Notes: generated from the letters alone by a model not told the origin. A DNA stretch of 42,635 nucleotides from an uncultured Ruminococcus sp. (GCA_904377845.1 CAJFGR010000025.1:1-42635), one strand, 5' to 3'. Positions 30,827 to 42,517 are shown, counted from the stretch's first letter. Numbers and translations: made by a program.

Positions 30827-32368
30827 TTATTTTTCTGACAGCCATTCCTCTGCTGCTTTTGCGGCTTCGGCACGGGAGTAATTCCACGCTCTTAAGGACG
30901 TCTCTTCATTTTCTGTACTTATATTTCGGAAATATTGCTCCACCGCATCTTTTACCCCCGACTCTTCCAGCTGCTCCGGAGCAATCTGAGCAATCTGCGG
31001 CGCTGCATCTTCTGACAGAAGGTACATGAGGTAATACAGATCCGTTTCCTCTGTTTCATTAACATTCCGGATATTATATTCCGCGATCAGCGAGTCCGGT
31101 CTGCTGAAAGAAAACAGAATATAACAGACAGACACCACAGCCGCTATATACCGGAACAGCCTGAACTCTTTTCTGAAGATACTGTAGATCACACCGAAAA
31201 ATATGATCATGAGTACTATAAGGAACCAGAGCACAAGCACTCTCAGAAAACTGAGGTTGTATTCATTTACATAGAGAACCATCCGGTACGCTGCGGATAG
31301 GATCATAATACAGGTACATCCGGAAATCACGGTGAGCAGTATCTTCAGAATTCTGTTATCCTCAAATATTTTTGCACATACGAGTACTGTTATGAAGTTG
31401 ATAATGCTGACAAATAAAAGCTGCCAGAATCCCTGGTGTGCATATTGTGAATAAGTGACTCCCTCCGGCAGTCCGGAATCCAGTCTGAGAAACAGAAAAA
31501 GTATCTGAATTCCCGAGTAGAATACATATACCGCAGCCATGATACCCGTAAACGTAATCCCCGTAACATAATTGGAACTTCCCGGTTTCTTCTGATCTGT
31601 TCCGCCCAGATTCAGCCTGAAAAGCCCTGCAAAAAAAGCATAGAGCGCAGTCATGCCGAATAAAAATGTAAAGACCACACCAATAATATTTCCAAAGTCA
31701 ATTTTCCTCATAAACCGTAACGGATTCAGAAAACTGAAAAGTCTTCTGAAAATCTGTAAAAAGATCTCATCTGACATCATGAGCAGAGGCAGTACAATAA
31801 TAAGCATAAGCACCGCTGCCAGTATTCCGAGCAGTATGGGACCGGCATTTTTCCATTTCTTTTTCCGGACACCGGTATTTTCTCCGGCAGTATCCACATT
31901 ATCATCTGTCACGGCAGCATCGGTCTTGACTTCAGCATTTCTTTCTCTTCCGCGGAAAAGTTCACCCACAGATATGAGCCATGTCCACAGCATGATGAAA
32001 AACTTTTTCACATACTCGGTAAATCCCCAATCGCTGTCCTTATATAACTGATGAGCCATCGCCATCATAAAGAGAAGGATGATTCCCACACTGTTGAAAA
32101 AGTGGAAAAATCCGCTGTCCGTCAGGACTGTTGATATTCCAAGCAGCAGGATTCCGGCAAAATATCCCATGGTCCCTTTCTGAAAAGTTATTCCGGCTTT
32201 TCTGAGGAAAAGTACGGAAAACCAGAGTGAAACCGCCGTTATCACCGGAAATGTAATGCCTGATAAATTCCGGTACAGACAGAACGTAAACGCTCCTCCG
32301 TATACTATACTCATGATCAGATACCATTTTCTGTTTTCTCTCATCCTCTGAAGAAAAATGCTATCCAT
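30827..32368 (-). CDS. DUF4173 domain membrane protein
   Basis: 513 residues from the ATG at 32368 (MDSIFLQRMRENRKWYL), which lies six nt after AAGGAGG inside the end of the HTH gene. About twelve membrane helices are visible in two blocks separated by an acidic cytoplasmic loop (about 135-170, FRGRERNAEVKTDAAVTDDN). The C-terminal 90 residues are soluble. The pattern GFTEYVKKFF...LISVGELF and later GVTYSQYAHQGFWQLLF is typical of DUF4173/DUF4153 proteins, function unknown. Last gene of a unit with the HTH regulator and DUF2975 protein, overlapping the former, which suggests a common stress or envelope role. Confidence 0.82.
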   Translation of the reverse strand: MDSIFLQRMRENRKWYLIMSIVYGGAFTFCLYRNLSGITFPVITAVSLWFSVLFLRKAGITFQKGTMGYFAGILLLGISTVLTDSGFFHFFNSVGIILLFMMAMAHQLYKDSDWGFTEYVKKFFIMLWTWLISVGELFRGRERNAEVKTDAAVTDDNVDTAGENTGVRKKKWKNAGPILLGILAAVLMLIIVLPLLMMSDEIFLQIFRRLFSFLNPLRFMRKIDFGNIIGVVFTFLFGMTALYAFFAGLFRLNLGGTDQKKPGSSNYVTGITFTGIMAAVYVFYSGIQILFLFLRLDSGLPEGVTYSQYAHQGFWQLLFVSIINFITVLVCAKIFEDNRILKILLTVISGCTCIMILSAAYRMVLYVNEYNLSFLRVLVLWFLIVLMIIFFGVIYSIFRKEFRLFRYIAAVVSVCYILFSFSRPDSLIAEYNIRNVNETEETDLYYLMYLLSEDAAPQIAQIAPEQLEESGVKDAVEQYFRNISTENEETSLRAWNYSRAEAAKAAEEWLSEK

Positions 32369-32579
32369 TTTCATCCTCCTTTACATACTCAAGGATATCT
32401 CCCGGCTGACAGTCAAGAGCCCTGCATATTGCATCCAGCGTTGTAAACCGCACTGCTTTCGCCTTATTATTCTTTAATATAGACAGATTCGCCATAGTAA
32501 TATCCACTTTATTTGCAAGCTCCGTCACACTCATTTTTCTCTTAGCCATCATGACATCAAGATTTACTACAATCGCCAT
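32361..32579 (-). CDS. XRE-type helix-turn-helix regulator (YozG-like)
   Basis: 72 residues, essentially one Cro/C1-type DNA-binding domain: MAKRKMSVTELANKVDITMANLSILKNNKA then FTTLDAICRALDCQPGDILEYV. Small regulators of this kind are commonly encoded beside DUF2975 membrane proteins. It lies 12 nt after the DUF2975 gene and overlaps the DUF4173 gene by 8 nt. Autoregulation of the promoter at 33092-33120 is likely by analogy but not shown. Confidence 0.92.
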   Translation of the reverse strand: MAIVVNLDVMMAKRKMSVTELANKVDITMANLSILKNNKAKAVRFTTLDAICRALDCQPGDILEYVKEDENG

Positions 32580-32591
32580 TTTTATCCCCTC

Positions 32592-33044
32592 CTATATCGT
32601 CAGATCATTCTCTTCCTTATAACGGACTGCTTCAGAAAAGACCATACTCAGAACATGGCTGAACAATCCCGCTATAAAGAATGTAAGGACAATGATAAAT
32701 GTTGCCGGTGTAGGAAGTATGAATATCTTAATAAGAAATAATACTGCTATGACAAATGCAGCTTTTCCCATTACCTTAAGGCTTTTTGTATTGCTGTCCA
32801 CAAAGCAGTTTCTTTCTAAGACTGTGGTTATCATCTTTTTCAACCGCCATACAATGACAAGCCCGCAGACACCGGATAGGAAGAAAATAAGAAGCATGGA
32901 AATATAGTGCTCTGCAAAGTCGGAAGAATAATACTTTCCCGCAAGTTTCAGCGTATAGGGCAGAGACACTGCCACAAGGATACCCGAATAAAACATGAAA
33001 TTCAGCAGGTATTTTGTGAAGATAATAATTCTTTTCTGATCCAT
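32592..33044 (-). CDS. DUF2975 domain membrane protein
   Basis: 150 residues with four membrane helices (about 10-30, 45-66, 92-112, 115-135). The loop KKMITTVLERNCFVDSNTKSLKVMGKAAF between helices two and three is characteristic of DUF2975. Function unknown; almost always partnered with a small XRE regulator, as here. Start ATG behind AAAGGAGAG. First gene of the unit. Confidence 0.88.
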   Translation of the reverse strand: MDQKRIIIFTKYLLNFMFYSGILVAVSLPYTLKLAGKYYSSDFAEHYISMLLIFFLSGVCGLVIVWRLKKMITTVLERNCFVDSNTKSLKVMGKAAFVIAVLFLIKIFILPTPATFIIVLTFFIAGLFSHVLSMVFSEAVRYKEENDLTI

Positions 33045-33091
33045 AATGAGCTCTCCTTTAAATACATTTACATAATCTGGTATCTGTTCGT

Positions 33092-33120
33092 ATTATATGT
33101 TCCTTAATATTAATTGTCAA
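33092..33120 (-). promoter_or_regulatory. Consensus sigma-A promoter of the DUF2975 unit
   Basis: Perfect TTGACA (33120-33115), 17 nt, perfect TATAAT (33097-33092) on the minus strand, about 48 nt before the start codon. Such a consensus promoter usually needs repression, consistent with the small HTH regulator in the same unit. The remaining sequence to the gyrA terminator (33121-33240) is AT-rich without a gene. Confidence 0.9.
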
Positions 33121-33241
33121 TATATTTTTATTGTTTTTCAATAAATATAAATTGTAATTCAATAATACATTCTAATTTAAACAGGAGGATGGGTAAACAG
33201 GATGATGTTTCAAATTATAGATAATATGGATTTTTCTAACT

Positions 33242-33291
33242 AAAAACTGCCATACAGATCAGAATCATTTTATTCCGATACCATATGGCAG
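33242..33291 (-). terminator. gyrA terminator
   Basis: CTGCCATA (33247-33254) pairs with TATGGCAG (33284-33291), with a further GAT/GAA-type inner stem; on the minus strand TTTTTA follows. It lies 50 nt after the gyrA stop codon. Confidence 0.8.
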
Positions 33292-33340
33292 CATTCTTAT
33301 TTTATTATTTCTTTCTTATCAATTCTGAAAGAAAAATATT

Positions 33341-35848
33341 TTAGTTTTCAGACTCGCTCTGTTCCGTCTCTTCTTTTATCTCTACCTGTTCACCGTCTAT
33401 CTCAGCCGAAGCCTTTCTTACTTTAGCCACACTGGCAACTCTGTCGTTTTCAGGTAAATTGATCAGTTTCACACCGGAAGTTATTCTTCCATATACGGAA
33501 ATATCCTCGCATTTCATACGAATAATAATTCCCTCTGTATTGATGATCATGATCTCACTGTCATCATCCACGGCTTTCATTCCTACTACGTTTCCTGTCT
33601 TCTCAGTGATCTTGTAGCACTTAACACCTTTTCCGCCGCGGTTCTGTCTTATGAACTCATCCATGCTCGTCCGTTTGCCCATACCTTTTTCAGATACAAT
33701 CAGAAGATCTTTTCCCTGACTGCTTATCTGCATACCTATGACAACGTCATTATCACTTAAGTTCATGCCTCGTACACCCATGGAAACCCTTCCTGTTGAG
33801 CGCACGTCAGTCTCATGGAAGCGGATACACTGTCCGTATTTTGTTACAAGCAGGATGTCCTGATCGTTATCTGTTACTTTTACCTCGATCAGTTTATCTT
33901 CTTCCCTGAGGACTATAGCTGCAAGTCCGGTCTTCCTTACATTTGCGTACTCTTTGATCGGAGTCTTCTTCACAAGACCTTTTTCCGTCGCCATGAATAG
34001 ATATTTGCCTTCCTCATATTCTCTGATCGGGATCATGGCAGTAATCTTCTCTTCCGGCATAAGCTGCAGCAGATTTATAATAGCAGTTCCCCTCGCAGTT
34101 CGTCCTGCTTCCGGTATCTCGTATCCTTTCAGCCTGTATACACGTCCTGTATTCGTAAAGAACATAATATAGTGATGCGTTGTTGTGACGAACAGCTCTC
34201 TAATATAATCATCTTCAAGAGTCTGCATACCTTTGATTCCTTTGCCTCCACGGTTCTGGCTCTTAAAGGTATCCATAGTCATCCTCTTGATATATCCGAG
34301 ATTTGTCATTGTAATGACTACGTTTTCTCTCGGGATCAGATCTTCCATTGAGATATCAAATTCATCATAACCGATATGTGTTCTTCTCTCATCGCCGTAT
34401 TTTTCAGAAATAACAAGAATTTCCTTTTTGATAACACCGAGAAGAAGTTTTCTGTCTGCAAGAATCGCCTTATATTCTTCTATCTTCTTCATCAGTTCAG
34501 CATATTCCGACTCGATCTTCTCTCTTTCCAGACCTGTCAGCGCTCTCAGACGCATATCTACGATTGCCTGTGCCTGTGCATCTGAAAGTTCAAAGCGCTC
34601 CATTAATTCAGTCTTTGCGATCTGGACAGTCTTTGATCCCCTGATAATTCTGATTACTTCGTCGATATTATCAAGTGCAATCAGTAATCCCTGTAAAATA
34701 TGGGCTCTTTCTTCCGCTTTATTGAGGTCGTATTTTGTCCTTCTCGTTACGACTTCTTCCTGATGCTGAAGATAATATTTCAGCATATCAAGAAGATTCA
34801 TTACTTTCGGTTCACCGTTTACCAGAGCCAGCATAATCACGCCGAAGGTATCCTGAAGCTGTGTATGCTTATAAAGCTGGTTCAATATGACATTCGGATT
34901 CACGTCTCTTCGCAGTTCAATGCAGATACGCATTCCCTCACGGCTGGACTGGTCGCTCAGATCTGTAATTCCGTCTATTTTCTTATCTCTTACCAGCTCC
35001 GCAATTTTCTCAATCAGCCTTGCCTTGTTCACCATAAACGGCAGTTCCGTCACAATGATTCTGTTCTTGCCGTTTGCCATCGGCTCGATATTCGTCACCG
35101 AACGTACCCTGATCTTTCCGCGGCCTGTGCGGTAAGCCTCTTCGATACCTCTTGTTCCGAGGATCTCCGCTCCCGTCGGAAAATCCGGCCCCTTCACGAT
35201 CTTCAGTATCTCTTCGATCGTGGTCTCTCCATTGTCGTCAATCTGATCGTCTATAATCTTTACAACTGCAGCGATAACTTCCCTTAAATTGTGCGGCGGA
35301 ATATTGGTCGCCATACCGACGGCAATACCGGATGTACCGTTTACAAGGAGATTCGGAAATCTTGAAGGCAGTACAGTCGGTTCTTTCTCGGTCTCGTCAA
35401 AGTTCGGTATAAAGTCGACAGTATCTTTATTGATATCAGCCGTCATTTCCATTGATATCTTACTCAGACGTGCCTCTGTATATCGCATGGCAGCCGCACC
35501 GTCGCCGTCCACGGAACCGAAGTTTCCGTGTCCGTCCACGAGCGGATATCTGGTAGACCATTCCTGCGCAAGATTTACCAGAGCTCCGTAAATCGAACTG
35601 TCTCCATGGGGATGATATTTACCCATTGTATCACCGACGATACGCGCACATTTACGGTGCGGTTTGTCGGGGCCGTTGTTCAGTTCGATCATAGAATAGA
35701 GAATTCTTCTCTGCACGGGTTTGAGCCCGTCTCTTACATCAGGAAGAGCACGGGATGCGATAACACTCATGGCATATTCAATGTAGGACTTCTCCATGGT
35801 CTTTTTCAGGTCAACCTCGTGAACTTTATCAAAAATATTATCTTCCAT
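33341..35848 (-). CDS. gyrA: DNA gyrase subunit A
   Basis: 835 residues from the ATG at 35848 (AAGGAG seven nt upstream; a GTG codon directly before is too close). Winged-helix breakage-reunion domain with catalytic Y123 in [11 protein letters not shown], a coiled-coil segment, and C-terminal beta-pinwheel repeats including the GyrA box QNRGGKG (twice: near [13 protein letters not shown] and [13 protein letters not shown]). The quinolone region reads [12 protein letters not shown]: the Ser equivalent to E. coli Ser83 is kept, but the position of Asp87 is Gly88. The tail is acidic. It introduces negative supercoils together with GyrB encoded upstream. Confidence 0.97.
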   Translation of the reverse strand: MEDNIFDKVHEVDLKKTMEKSYIEYAMSVIASRALPDVRDGLKPVQRRILYSMIELNNGPDKPHRKCARIVGDTMGKYHPHGDSSIYGALVNLAQEWSTRYPLVDGHGNFGSVDGDGAAAMRYTEARLSKISMEMTADINKDTVDFIPNFDETEKEPTVLPSRFPNLLVNGTSGIAVGMATNIPPHNLREVIAAVVKIIDDQIDDNGETTIEEILKIVKGPDFPTGAEILGTRGIEEAYRTGRGKIRVRSVTNIEPMANGKNRIIVTELPFMVNKARLIEKIAELVRDKKIDGITDLSDQSSREGMRICIELRRDVNPNVILNQLYKHTQLQDTFGVIMLALVNGEPKVMNLLDMLKYYLQHQEEVVTRRTKYDLNKAEERAHILQGLLIALDNIDEVIRIIRGSKTVQIAKTELMERFELSDAQAQAIVDMRLRALTGLEREKIESEYAELMKKIEEYKAILADRKLLLGVIKKEILVISEKYGDERRTHIGYDEFDISMEDLIPRENVVITMTNLGYIKRMTMDTFKSQNRGGKGIKGMQTLEDDYIRELFVTTTHHYIMFFTNTGRVYRLKGYEIPEAGRTARGTAIINLLQLMPEEKITAMIPIREYEEGKYLFMATEKGLVKKTPIKEYANVRKTGLAAIVLREEDKLIEVKVTDNDQDILLVTKYGQCIRFHETDVRSTGRVSMGVRGMNLSDNDVVIGMQISSQGKDLLIVSEKGMGKRTSMDEFIRQNRGGKGVKCYKITEKTGNVVGMKAVDDDSEIMIINTEGIIIRMKCEDISVYGRITSGVKLINLPENDRVASVAKVRKASAEIDGEQVEIKEETEQSESEN

Positions 35849-35895
35849 CACTTATCTCCTTCTTGAGTTATTAACTGATTTGGCTCAGAGTTCTT

Positions 35896-36034
35896 CCACA
35901 AAGCCGGGCTTCCAGTTCTAAAGCCTCCAGCTTTAGAACTGGGTTGGCATTTCCAATGCCAACCTTCGTGCTCCCTCTGAGACAGAAATTCTAGTAAACT
36001 CGATTTCTGCCTCACAGTGACCACAAAGCCGGGC
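35896..36034. repeat. Hairpin array flanked by 14-bp direct repeats between gyrB and gyrA
   Basis: CCACAAAGCCGGGC occurs at 35896-35909 and again at 36021-36034. Between them are three successive hairpins: a perfect 13-bp stem (35912-35924 with 35930-35942), a perfect 9-bp stem (35943-35951 with 35955-35963) and a third of about 10 bp with one bulge (35978-35988 with 36003-36013). There is no coding potential. It fills nearly the whole gyrB-gyrA gap. Confidence 0.65.
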
Positions 36035-36045
36035 GCTGTTAATCG

Positions 36046-37980
<1,935 letters not shown>

Positions 37981-37991
37981 TTAATAACCTC

Positions 37992-39080
37992 CTAATTTGC
38001 GTTTGATGCATGACCGTTTTTGATGTGAAATATTTTGTTGATCGAAAATCTGTGATTTACAAACTCATCAAGTCCGGTACATGTAATTATCGTCTGTATG
38101 TTATTAATACTGTCCAGTAAATAGTTTTGCCGATGTTTGTCCAGTTCAGACAGAACATCGTCAAGTAACAGGACAGGCGTATCCCTGATTACTTTCTTTA
38201 CCAGTTCTATTTCAGACAGTTTCAGCGACAGAGCCGCTGTTCTCTGCTGTCCCTGTGAACCGAATCTGCGTACATCAAGCCCGCTGTCCGTAGTAAAGCA
38301 TATATCATCCCTGTGAGGTCCGACTGTTGTGCTTTTCATCCGCAAATCCCGTTCTCTGTACTTTCTCAATGCATCCTCCATGGACAGATTTCCATTGCTG
38401 GCTTCATATGAAATAGATATCCGTTCTTTATTTCCCGTTAACTTATAATGAATATCAGAAATTATTTCATTTACCTGCTTTATAAATTCTCTTCTTCTCT
38501 CCAGAACTTTCGTCCCGTATGCAGCAAGCTGCATATCCCATATATCCAGAGTCTCAATCAGATTCTTCTGTCCATATATATCTTTGAGCAGGGAATTTCT
38601 TTGATTGATGATGCGATTATAGTTTGAAAGGTTGCTGAGATATATTTTATCAAGCTGAGACAATTCAAGATCGATAAATCTCCTTCTCCCTGCCGGTCCT
38701 TCTTTGATAATATTCAGGTCTTCCGGCGAGAAAAATACAAAATGAACGATACCGAACAGTTCTCCTGCCTTCCGGATTGGAACCTTATCGATTGCGATAC
38801 CCTTAGGGCTGTTCTTTTTCAGATGCATATCGATCTGAAAACAGACTCCTCTTTTCTCTACAATTGTCTCTATATGGGATTCATCATAACCAAACTGTAT
38901 GATATCTCTGTCCTTTGTTCCCCTGTGGGATTTCGTCGTTCCGGAGAGATAGAGAGCCTCCAGAATATTGGTCTTTCCCTGGGCATTATCTCCATACAGA
39001 ATGTTGGTGCTGGGATCAAAATTCAAGTCTAACAGATCGTAATTTCTGTAGTTTTTCAGCTTTAGAGATTTGATTACCAT
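37992..39080 (-). CDS. recF: DNA replication/repair protein RecF
   Basis: 362 residues. SMC-like ATPase with the N-terminal KSLKLKNYRNYDLLDLNF, Walker A YGDNAQGKTNILEALYL (about 31-47), the signature RFGSQGQQRTAALSLKLSE and Walker B TPVLLLDDVLSELD. It binds gapped DNA and helps RecO/RecR load RecA. Position between the S4 gene and gyrB is the conserved origin order. The ribosome site GGGAAAG is moderate. Confidence 0.97.
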   Translation of the reverse strand: MVIKSLKLKNYRNYDLLDLNFDPSTNILYGDNAQGKTNILEALYLSGTTKSHRGTKDRDIIQFGYDESHIETIVEKRGVCFQIDMHLKKNSPKGIAIDKVPIRKAGELFGIVHFVFFSPEDLNIIKEGPAGRRRFIDLELSQLDKIYLSNLSNYNRIINQRNSLLKDIYGQKNLIETLDIWDMQLAAYGTKVLERRREFIKQVNEIISDIHYKLTGNKERISISYEASNGNLSMEDALRKYRERDLRMKSTTVGPHRDDICFTTDSGLDVRRFGSQGQQRTAALSLKLSEIELVKKVIRDTPVLLLDDVLSELDKHRQNYLLDSINNIQTIITCTGLDEFVNHRFSINKIFHIKNGHASNAN

Positions 39081-39131
39081 AACTTTCCCATCTAATCTAT
39101 TTTACACTTTTTTTACTTTTTTTTCAATGTT

Positions 39132-39344
39132 TTATACGATCTCTATCTCTCTGCCGTCATATGACGCAATATCCCCTTTGTAGAGCTTTCTTCCCCTTCT
39201 CGTCTCTGTCTCGCCGTTTACAAGGACCTGTCCGTCCTGTATGACCTCCTTTGCCTCTGCTCCGGACTCTGCTAGACCTGCCGCTTTTAAAACCTGTCCG
39301 AGCCGGATGAAATCTTCTCCGGCTCTCAACTGAAATTTTTCCAT
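39132..39344 (-). CDS. yaaA: S4 domain RNA-binding protein (YaaA type)
   Basis: 70 residues: an S4 domain, with FIRLGQVLKAAGLAESGAEA, VLVNGETETRRGRKL and a C-terminal strand. It is found between dnaN and recF in most Firmicutes and is thought to act on ribosomes or RNA. It has AGAGGAG upstream and lies 12 nt after dnaN. Confidence 0.93.
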   Translation of the reverse strand: MEKFQLRAGEDFIRLGQVLKAAGLAESGAEAKEVIQDGQVLVNGETETRRGRKLYKGDIASYDGREIEIV

Positions 39345-39356
39345 ATGTTTTCTCCT

Positions 39357-40466
39357 CTATACCGCCGCGTTAAAGTTTACAGGCAGGATCAGATAGATAT
39401 AGCTCTGCTCCTCGTCCTTGATAAATAGCGGCGCTTTTGCATTCATGAAATACAGATCCACTTCCTCATCGTCGATGACACGCAGCGCATCGATAAGGAA
39501 CTTCGGATTAAATCCGATCAGAAGGTCTTTTCCCTCTTTGATACACATGATCTCTTCATCCATGGATCCGATCTGGGATTTGATCTTAAACTCCATTGAC
39601 TCATCCCTGATATCAATGATGATCGGCTTTTTATCTCCTTCTTTGATCAGCAGTGTTGCCCTGTCGATACAGTCCAGAAGCTCTCTCTTATTGATCCGTA
39701 CTTTTGTCTCATAGTCGCTTGAGAGCATCTGATCAATACGGAAATATTCTCCTTCAATCAGCCTTGATACGACAACCGTGCGGTCAAATTCAAATACAAT
39801 ATGATTTTTCGTAAATGATATATCCACGTCAGCTTCGGCCTCTCCGCCAATGATCTTGCTGATCTCCTGAAGCGTCTTGCCCGGTACAATCACTTTTTTC
39901 GGTGAGTAGGAATCTTTCAGTTCTATCTTGCGGATTGAAATCCTGTGTCCGTCAAGAGATACCACTTTCAGTATATTGTCCTCGATCTCGAAAAGTTCAC
40001 CTGTCATCATTTTGTTTGTGTCGCTGTCCGCGATAGAGAAGATCGTCTGACGGATCACTTCCTTGAGCGTAAACTCCGACACTGTAATAAAATCGTCCTT
40101 TTCTACGGCCGGCAGGTATGAGAATTCGTCTCCCGGCTGTGCGGCAATATTAAACTTTGCCTTTTCACACGTAATTAGCACCTGACTGTCTCCCTGTGTC
40201 TCAATTACGATCTCATTATCCGGGAGCTTTCTAACGATCTCTGAGAAAATTCTCGCGTTTAATGCAATGATTCCTCTCTCGACAATCTCTCCGTCTATGG
40301 AAGTCTCGATTCCAAGTTCCATATCGTTGGCTGTCAGCTTGATTACATCCGTAGATGCATCGATCAGAATACATTCCAGAATAGGCATTGTCGTTTTGGA
40401 CGGCACTGCTTTGGATACGATACTGACTCCTTTTGACAGATTACTTTTTGTACAGATGATCTTCAT
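39357..40466 (-). CDS. dnaN: DNA polymerase III beta sliding clamp
   Basis: 369 residues in three repeated clamp domains (about 1-120, 130-245, 250-369). Recognisable segments include SIVSKAVPSKTTMPILECILI, ARIFSEIVRKLPDNEIVIET, FSIADSDTNKMMTGELFEI and the C-terminal YIYLILPVN. It forms a dimeric ring that tethers the polymerase to DNA. The ATG at 40466 is preceded by AAAGGAGATACATTCAC. Confidence 0.98.
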   Translation of the reverse strand: MKIICTKSNLSKGVSIVSKAVPSKTTMPILECILIDASTDVIKLTANDMELGIETSIDGEIVERGIIALNARIFSEIVRKLPDNEIVIETQGDSQVLITCEKAKFNIAAQPGDEFSYLPAVEKDDFITVSEFTLKEVIRQTIFSIADSDTNKMMTGELFEIEDNILKVVSLDGHRISIRKIELKDSYSPKKVIVPGKTLQEISKIIGGEAEADVDISFTKNHIVFEFDRTVVVSRLIEGEYFRIDQMLSSDYETKVRINKRELLDCIDRATLLIKEGDKKPIIIDIRDESMEFKIKSQIGSMDEEIMCIKEGKDLLIGFNPKFLIDALRVIDDEEVDLYFMNAKAPLFIKDEEQSYIYLILPVNFNAAV

Positions 40467-40617
40467 GTGAATGTATCTCCTTTCTTTGTTGTCGCCGCTC
40501 TGTGCGCGGCGTACAGATATACGTCTGTGGATTTTTCAGTGTGTGTGGAAAATGTTCCGCAGGCGCACGCTATGCAGTATGGTATGATATCAATTCCGCC
40601 TCCGTATTATTAGGGGC

Positions 40618-40835
40618 TGTGAATAAGATAATAACTGCTTCAAACCCGCTGAAATCAAGGGGTTCCGATATTGATAACTCTGTTGGATTCTCTGTGAAAG
40701 AGTGAGGAAACAGTGTAAATAATTTTTCCGGCATTATCAGGTTAAGAATCTGATAATATGTTATACACAGGATATTCCACAACTTGTCTACAGAGTTATC
40801 AACAATTAAAAATAATATCTATGTACTTATACACA
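40618..40835. other. oriC, dnaA-dnaN part: DnaA boxes and AT-rich DNA
   Basis: Boxes fitting TTATNCACA are at 40618-40626 (minus-strand orientation TTATTCACA), 40761-40769 (TTATACACA) and 40827-40835 (TTATACACA). A one-mismatch box TTATCAACA is at 40796-40804. A perfect 8-bp inverted repeat (ATTATCAG 40733-40740 with CTGATAAT 40750-40757) lies beside them, and 40800-40830 is very AT-rich. In Bacillus this intergenic region contains the unwinding element, so the same role is inferred. The rest of the 380-nt gap (40467-40617) has no gene; the dnaN promoter was not identified with confidence. Confidence 0.75.
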
Positions 40836-40845
40836 TGAATGAAGA

Positions 40846-42216
40846 TTAAATAGGATTGATCTTCTTCTTAATTATATTGACTGTATTATTGAGAGCTTCG
40901 TCGGTTTTAAGCTCATTCTCAATCTTTTTAACGCCGTGATTAACGGACGCGTGATCCTTTCCTCCAAGCAGAGCGCCGATTGCCTTTAAAGGCGTATCAG
41001 TAAGCGTCCTGCACAGATACATTACGATCTGGCGGGGGAGTACGATCTCGGCATTCCGTTTCTTACCCTTCAGTTCGGAAATAGGTACGTTAAAGTGTTC
41101 TGATACAATATCAATGATCAGTTCCGGTGTTACCGGACGGTTATTGTCAGGTGATATCATATCTTTTAAAGCCTCTGCGGCAAGTGATATATCAATCGGC
41201 TTATTCTCCAGATTGGAGAGAGCCACAAGTTTATTTAAAGAACCTTCAAGTTCACGAATATTTGACTTAATATTATTCGCTATATACTGCATGACCTCGT
41301 CCGGAATATGATACCGGTCGAGACCGTCCAGTTCTTCTTTCTTTCTCAGGATTGCCATTCTTGTCTCATAGTCCGGAGCCTGTATATCGGCGATCAGACC
41401 CCATTCAAATCTTGTTCTGAGACGGGCTTCAAGTGTCTCGATATCTTTCGGCGGCTTATCACTTGAAATAATGATCTGCTTGCCGGATACGTGGAGATGA
41501 TTGAATGTATGGAAGAACTCCTCCTGTGTACTTTCCTTTCCGATAATAAACTGGATATCATCGATAAGGAGCACGTCATTGTTCCTGTATTTCTCACGAA
41601 ATTTGGTCATTGCCAGTTCGCTTCCCGTCTTACCTGCTTTCAGCGCGTCGATCAGCTCGTTCGTAAATGTCTCGCTGGTGACGTAGAGTACCTGTTTGGA
41701 CGGATCATTTTCAAGGATAAAATGGGCGATGGAATGCATAAGATGCGTTTTTCCGAGCCCGACACCTCCATATATAAAGAGCGGGTTGTAGATCTCGCCC
41801 GGAGATTCCGCAACAGCAAGTGAAGCTGCATGGGCAAAGTTGTTGTTGCTTCCTACAACGAATGTGTCAAATGTATACTTCGGATTCAGATTGGCTTTCT
41901 CAAAGAGAGAGTTTACTCTGTTCTTCTTAACGATGTTTTCTTTCTTTTCCTGTATAACCGTCTGATTGTCCGTAACGAAAGCAACTTCATATTCGATTCC
42001 TGTTACTTCCGCAATACATACTTTAAAAGGAAGCAGGTATTTCTCTTCAATATGTTCAAGGCTTGCTCTTAATTTTACAAGGATATATACAGTATCATCT
42101 GTAACCTCATAAACCGTAAGAGGCGCAATCCATGTGTTATATGAAATGTTTGATGAGCAGTATTCCAGCTTCATCTTATTTAATATCTGTTCCCAATTCT
42201 GTTCTACAATGTTCAT
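40846..42216 (-). CDS. dnaA: Chromosomal replication initiator DnaA
   Basis: 456 residues. Domain I (about 1-80, WEQILNKMKLEYCSSNISYNTWIAPL), a short linker domain II, AAA+ domain III with Walker A GGVGLGKT (150-157), Walker B VLLIDDIQFI and sensor segments, and DNA-binding domain IV ending in the signature GGKDHASVNHGVKKI. It binds the DnaA boxes on both sides of its own gene and opens the origin. ATG at 42216 with AGGAG upstream. Confidence 0.99.
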   Translation of the reverse strand: MNIVEQNWEQILNKMKLEYCSSNISYNTWIAPLTVYEVTDDTVYILVKLRASLEHIEEKYLLPFKVCIAEVTGIEYEVAFVTDNQTVIQEKKENIVKKNRVNSLFEKANLNPKYTFDTFVVGSNNNFAHAASLAVAESPGEIYNPLFIYGGVGLGKTHLMHSIAHFILENDPSKQVLYVTSETFTNELIDALKAGKTGSELAMTKFREKYRNNDVLLIDDIQFIIGKESTQEEFFHTFNHLHVSGKQIIISSDKPPKDIETLEARLRTRFEWGLIADIQAPDYETRMAILRKKEELDGLDRYHIPDEVMQYIANNIKSNIRELEGSLNKLVALSNLENKPIDISLAAEALKDMISPDNNRPVTPELIIDIVSEHFNVPISELKGKKRNAEIVLPRQIVMYLCRTLTDTPLKAIGALLGGKDHASVNHGVKKIENELKTDEALNNTVNIIKKKINPI

Positions 42217-42241
42217 CGAAAGTAACTCCTAATCAATAGAA

Positions 42242-42303
42242 TAGAGAGATCTTCAGGCAGAGTCTCTCTACTACATTTTACATCAAAACAGGGTGTGAAT
42301 CAA
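42242..42303 (-). promoter_or_regulatory. dnaA promoter and leader hairpin
   Basis: On the minus strand TTGATT (42303-42298), 17 nt, TAAAAT (42280-42275). Directly downstream an 8-bp perfect stem (TAGAGAGA 42242-42249 with TCTCTCTA 42263-42270, 13-nt loop) would sit at the 5' end of the dnaA mRNA. A DnaA box lies 11 nt upstream of the -35, consistent with autoregulation. Confidence 0.7.
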
Positions 42304-42313
42304 CGAAAAATAA

Positions 42314-42473
42314 TGTGTATAACTTTATCAACAGCCATGAATACACAAAATATAATGGCTCTGAAAAGAAATTATTTTTTATCAACACTTTATTTTGCAG
42401 TTTTTCACAGGTTATCCACATTGTGTAGAGTTATCCCCAGAGTGTGGATAACAATTGTTAATAATGTGGATAA
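42314..42473. other. oriC, upstream cluster of DnaA boxes
   Basis: Perfect TTATNCACA boxes in either orientation are at 42314-42322, 42412-42420, 42443-42451 and 42465-42473. One-mismatch boxes are at 42325-42333 (TTATCAACA), 42379-42387 (TTATCAACA) and 42431-42439 (TTATCCCCA). The density is highest at 42412-42473, in alternating orientations. This corresponds to the incAB cluster between rpmH and dnaA in Bacillus. Confidence 0.88.
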
Positions 42474-42517
42474 AAACAGGTTACGGTAAACTGTAACAAA
42501 AAGCTGAAGTGAAAAGT

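Noticed and set aside
34700..35287. 195-residue plus-strand open frame
   Set aside because: Entirely antisense to gyrA, whose frame is unambiguous.
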